Shown in pieces: positions 59,583-60,459 of a stretch of DNA of 60,459 nucleotides. The stretch is from positions 1-60,459 of the forward strand of contig NZ_MKKC01000077.1 in assembly GCF_001942255.1 (NCBI RefSeq), in the 5' to 3' direction. This stretch comes from Nocardiopsis sp. CNR-923. Its GTDB lineage: Bacteria; Actinomycetota; Actinomycetes; Streptosporangiales; Streptosporangiaceae. Below the pieces are notes generated by a model, which worked only from the letters and a program-made list of their open reading frames with translations, was not told where the DNA came from and made no database searches. Positions within the stretch are counted from its first letter, which is position 1, and the number at the start of each line of letters is the position of its first letter. A program made the translations under genes and the position numbers.

Positions 59583-60459
59583 ATGCACGAGCTTCGCCTC
59601 GTGGCCGTGAGTGAGGACGGCACCTACCTGGTGCTCGCCAGCACAGGTCGTGGGACCCGTTTCACGCTGCCCGTCGACGACCGCCTCCGCGCCGCCGTAC
59701 GCGGCCAGTTCTCCCGGCTCGGCCAGTACGAGATCGAAGTGGAGAATCCGTTGCGCCCCAAGGAAATCCAGGCCCGCATCCGGTCCGGCGAGACCGCGGA
59801 GGCCATTTCCGAGATCTCCGGGATCCCCATCGAACGGGTGCGCTGGTTCGAGGGCCCCGTCCTCCAGGAGCGCGAGTACATCGCCCAGCAGGCCCAGCGC
59901 GCCACCGTGCGCGCCACCGGCGACGCCGCCCCGGGCCCCTCCCTGGAGGAGGTGGTCACCCGGAGGATCGGCGCCCACCAACTGGAGACCGGCGACGCCT
60001 CGTGGGACTCCTGGAAGAGGGAGGACCGGACCTGGCAGATCAAACTCGTCTTCCTGCACGGCGGCGACGAACGCGTCGCCCACTGGCTGTACGAGCCCAG
60101 ACACAACAGCGTCGCCCCCGCCGACGAGGAGGCCGCCCGGTTCACCGAACCCGCGGCGCCCGTGCGTCCGACCGCCCTCGACACGACGGTCACGCCCTTC
60201 GCCCCGCGCCGACCCGAGAGCACGGTGGAGCGGCCCGGGCCCGACGTCGAACAGCCCGTCGAGCACGGAACCGACCAGCCCGGCCGTCGGCTGTCCCCGG
60301 CCCCGGACGAGCCGCCGCGCCACGCCGCCCGCACCCGTACCGACCCGTTCGAGACGCCCGAGTCCGACGAGCGGTACCAGCGGCACCTGGACCCCCTTCC
60401 GCCCCGGCAGGCCCCCCGCACCGAACCGGCGGCCGCCCACCGCGCTCCGGAGCCGACCG
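59583..60459 (+). CDS. sepH: Cell-division protein SepH, 3' end outside the window
   Basis: At least 292 residues, frame open to the last base. The DUF3071 domain fills residues 1-170: MHELRLVAVSEDGTYLVLAS, then the helix-turn-helix KEIQARIRSGETAEAISEIS and GIPIERVRWFEGPVLQEREY. It is followed by a long acidic/proline-rich disordered linker typical of SepH. In Streptomyces this protein binds FtsZ and promotes septal ring assembly. GGGAGGG stands before the ATG. Confidence 0.9.
   Translation, partial: MHELRLVAVSEDGTYLVLASTGRGTRFTLPVDDRLRAAVRGQFSRLGQYEIEVENPLRPKEIQARIRSGETAEAISEISGIPIERVRWFEGPVLQEREYIAQQAQRATVRATGDAAPGPSLEEVVTRRIGAHQLETGDASWDSWKREDRTWQIKLVFLHGGDERVAHWLYEPRHNSVAPADEEAARFTEPAAPVRPTALDTTVTPFAPRRPESTVERPGPDVEQPVEHGTDQPGRRLSPAPDEPPRHAARTRTDPFETPESDERYQRHLDPLPPRQAPRTEPAAAHRAPEPT

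Overview
The window is about 60.5 kb of very GC-rich DNA. High third-position GC, frequent GTG starts, 4-nt ATGA/GTGA gene overlaps and actinobacterial families (DUF3000, DUF3159, DUF3710, DUF4193, DUF4235, SepH, CutRS, an Rok7B7-like ROK regulator) point to an actinomycete, most likely Nocardiopsaceae (Nocardiopsis-like). No tRNA, rRNA, CRISPR array, integrase or insertion sequence was seen. The genus is inference; the phylum is secure.

Layout. 0.2-8.2 kb: hemE, DUF3000, an RNase D-like HRDC protein, a TPR protein, then fadA-fadB (beta-oxidation). 8.3-14.1 kb: an Rpn-like nuclease-fold protein, an MMPL exporter divergent from its TetR regulator, and a membrane-anchored zinc metallopeptidase. 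14.2-20.1 kb, minus strand: ferredoxin-NADP reductase, dxs, a TSUP transporter and a lone StyA-like flavin monooxygenase. 20.4-25.2 kb: ROK regulator with a xylFGH-type sugar ABC transporter. 25.3-31.1 kb: a P-loop kinase, an alpha/beta hydrolase divergent from a TetR across a 26-bp perfect palindrome, a potassium channel and a membrane-anchored Ser/Thr kinase with an unrecognised C-terminal module. 31.3-35.1 kb: acnA with two operator-like boxes upstream, and an LLM-class oxidoreductase that lacks most of its N-terminal half. 35.3-39.1 kb: a tightly overlapped operon of ECF sigma factor, zinc-finger membrane anti-sigma factor, ABC ATPase, and permease with an exported cysteine-containing domain. 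39.2-50.3 kb: TrmA-type RNA methyltransferase, two TrkA proteins, DUF3159, a serpin, a PIG-L deacetylase, DUF3710, dut, valS, DUF4235 and DUF4193. 50.8-60.5 kb: cutRS with a structured leader, a 54-aa protein, an inositol monophosphatase, an S9 peptidase, hemH, a sugar-lactone oxidase and the 5' part of sepH.

The order hemE-DUF3000-rnd-dxs-trmA-trkA-trkA-DUF3159-DUF3710-dut-DUF4193-IMPase matches, as I remember it, the ancestral actinobacterial order also seen in Mycobacterium. The lineage-specific material is therefore mainly 8.3-14 kb, 18-31 kb and 34.4-39.1 kb.

A caution on reading: about 20 genes, most of them housekeeping, are interrupted by frameshifts. Nearly all are repaired by adding one base in a G/C-rich context, so I read them as sequence errors and annotate each as one gene spanning the shift. 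The best candidates for something new are the sigma/anti-sigma/ABC operon (35307-39085), the twin hairpins upstream of cutR (52723-52949), the kinase C-terminal module, and several well-formed operators.
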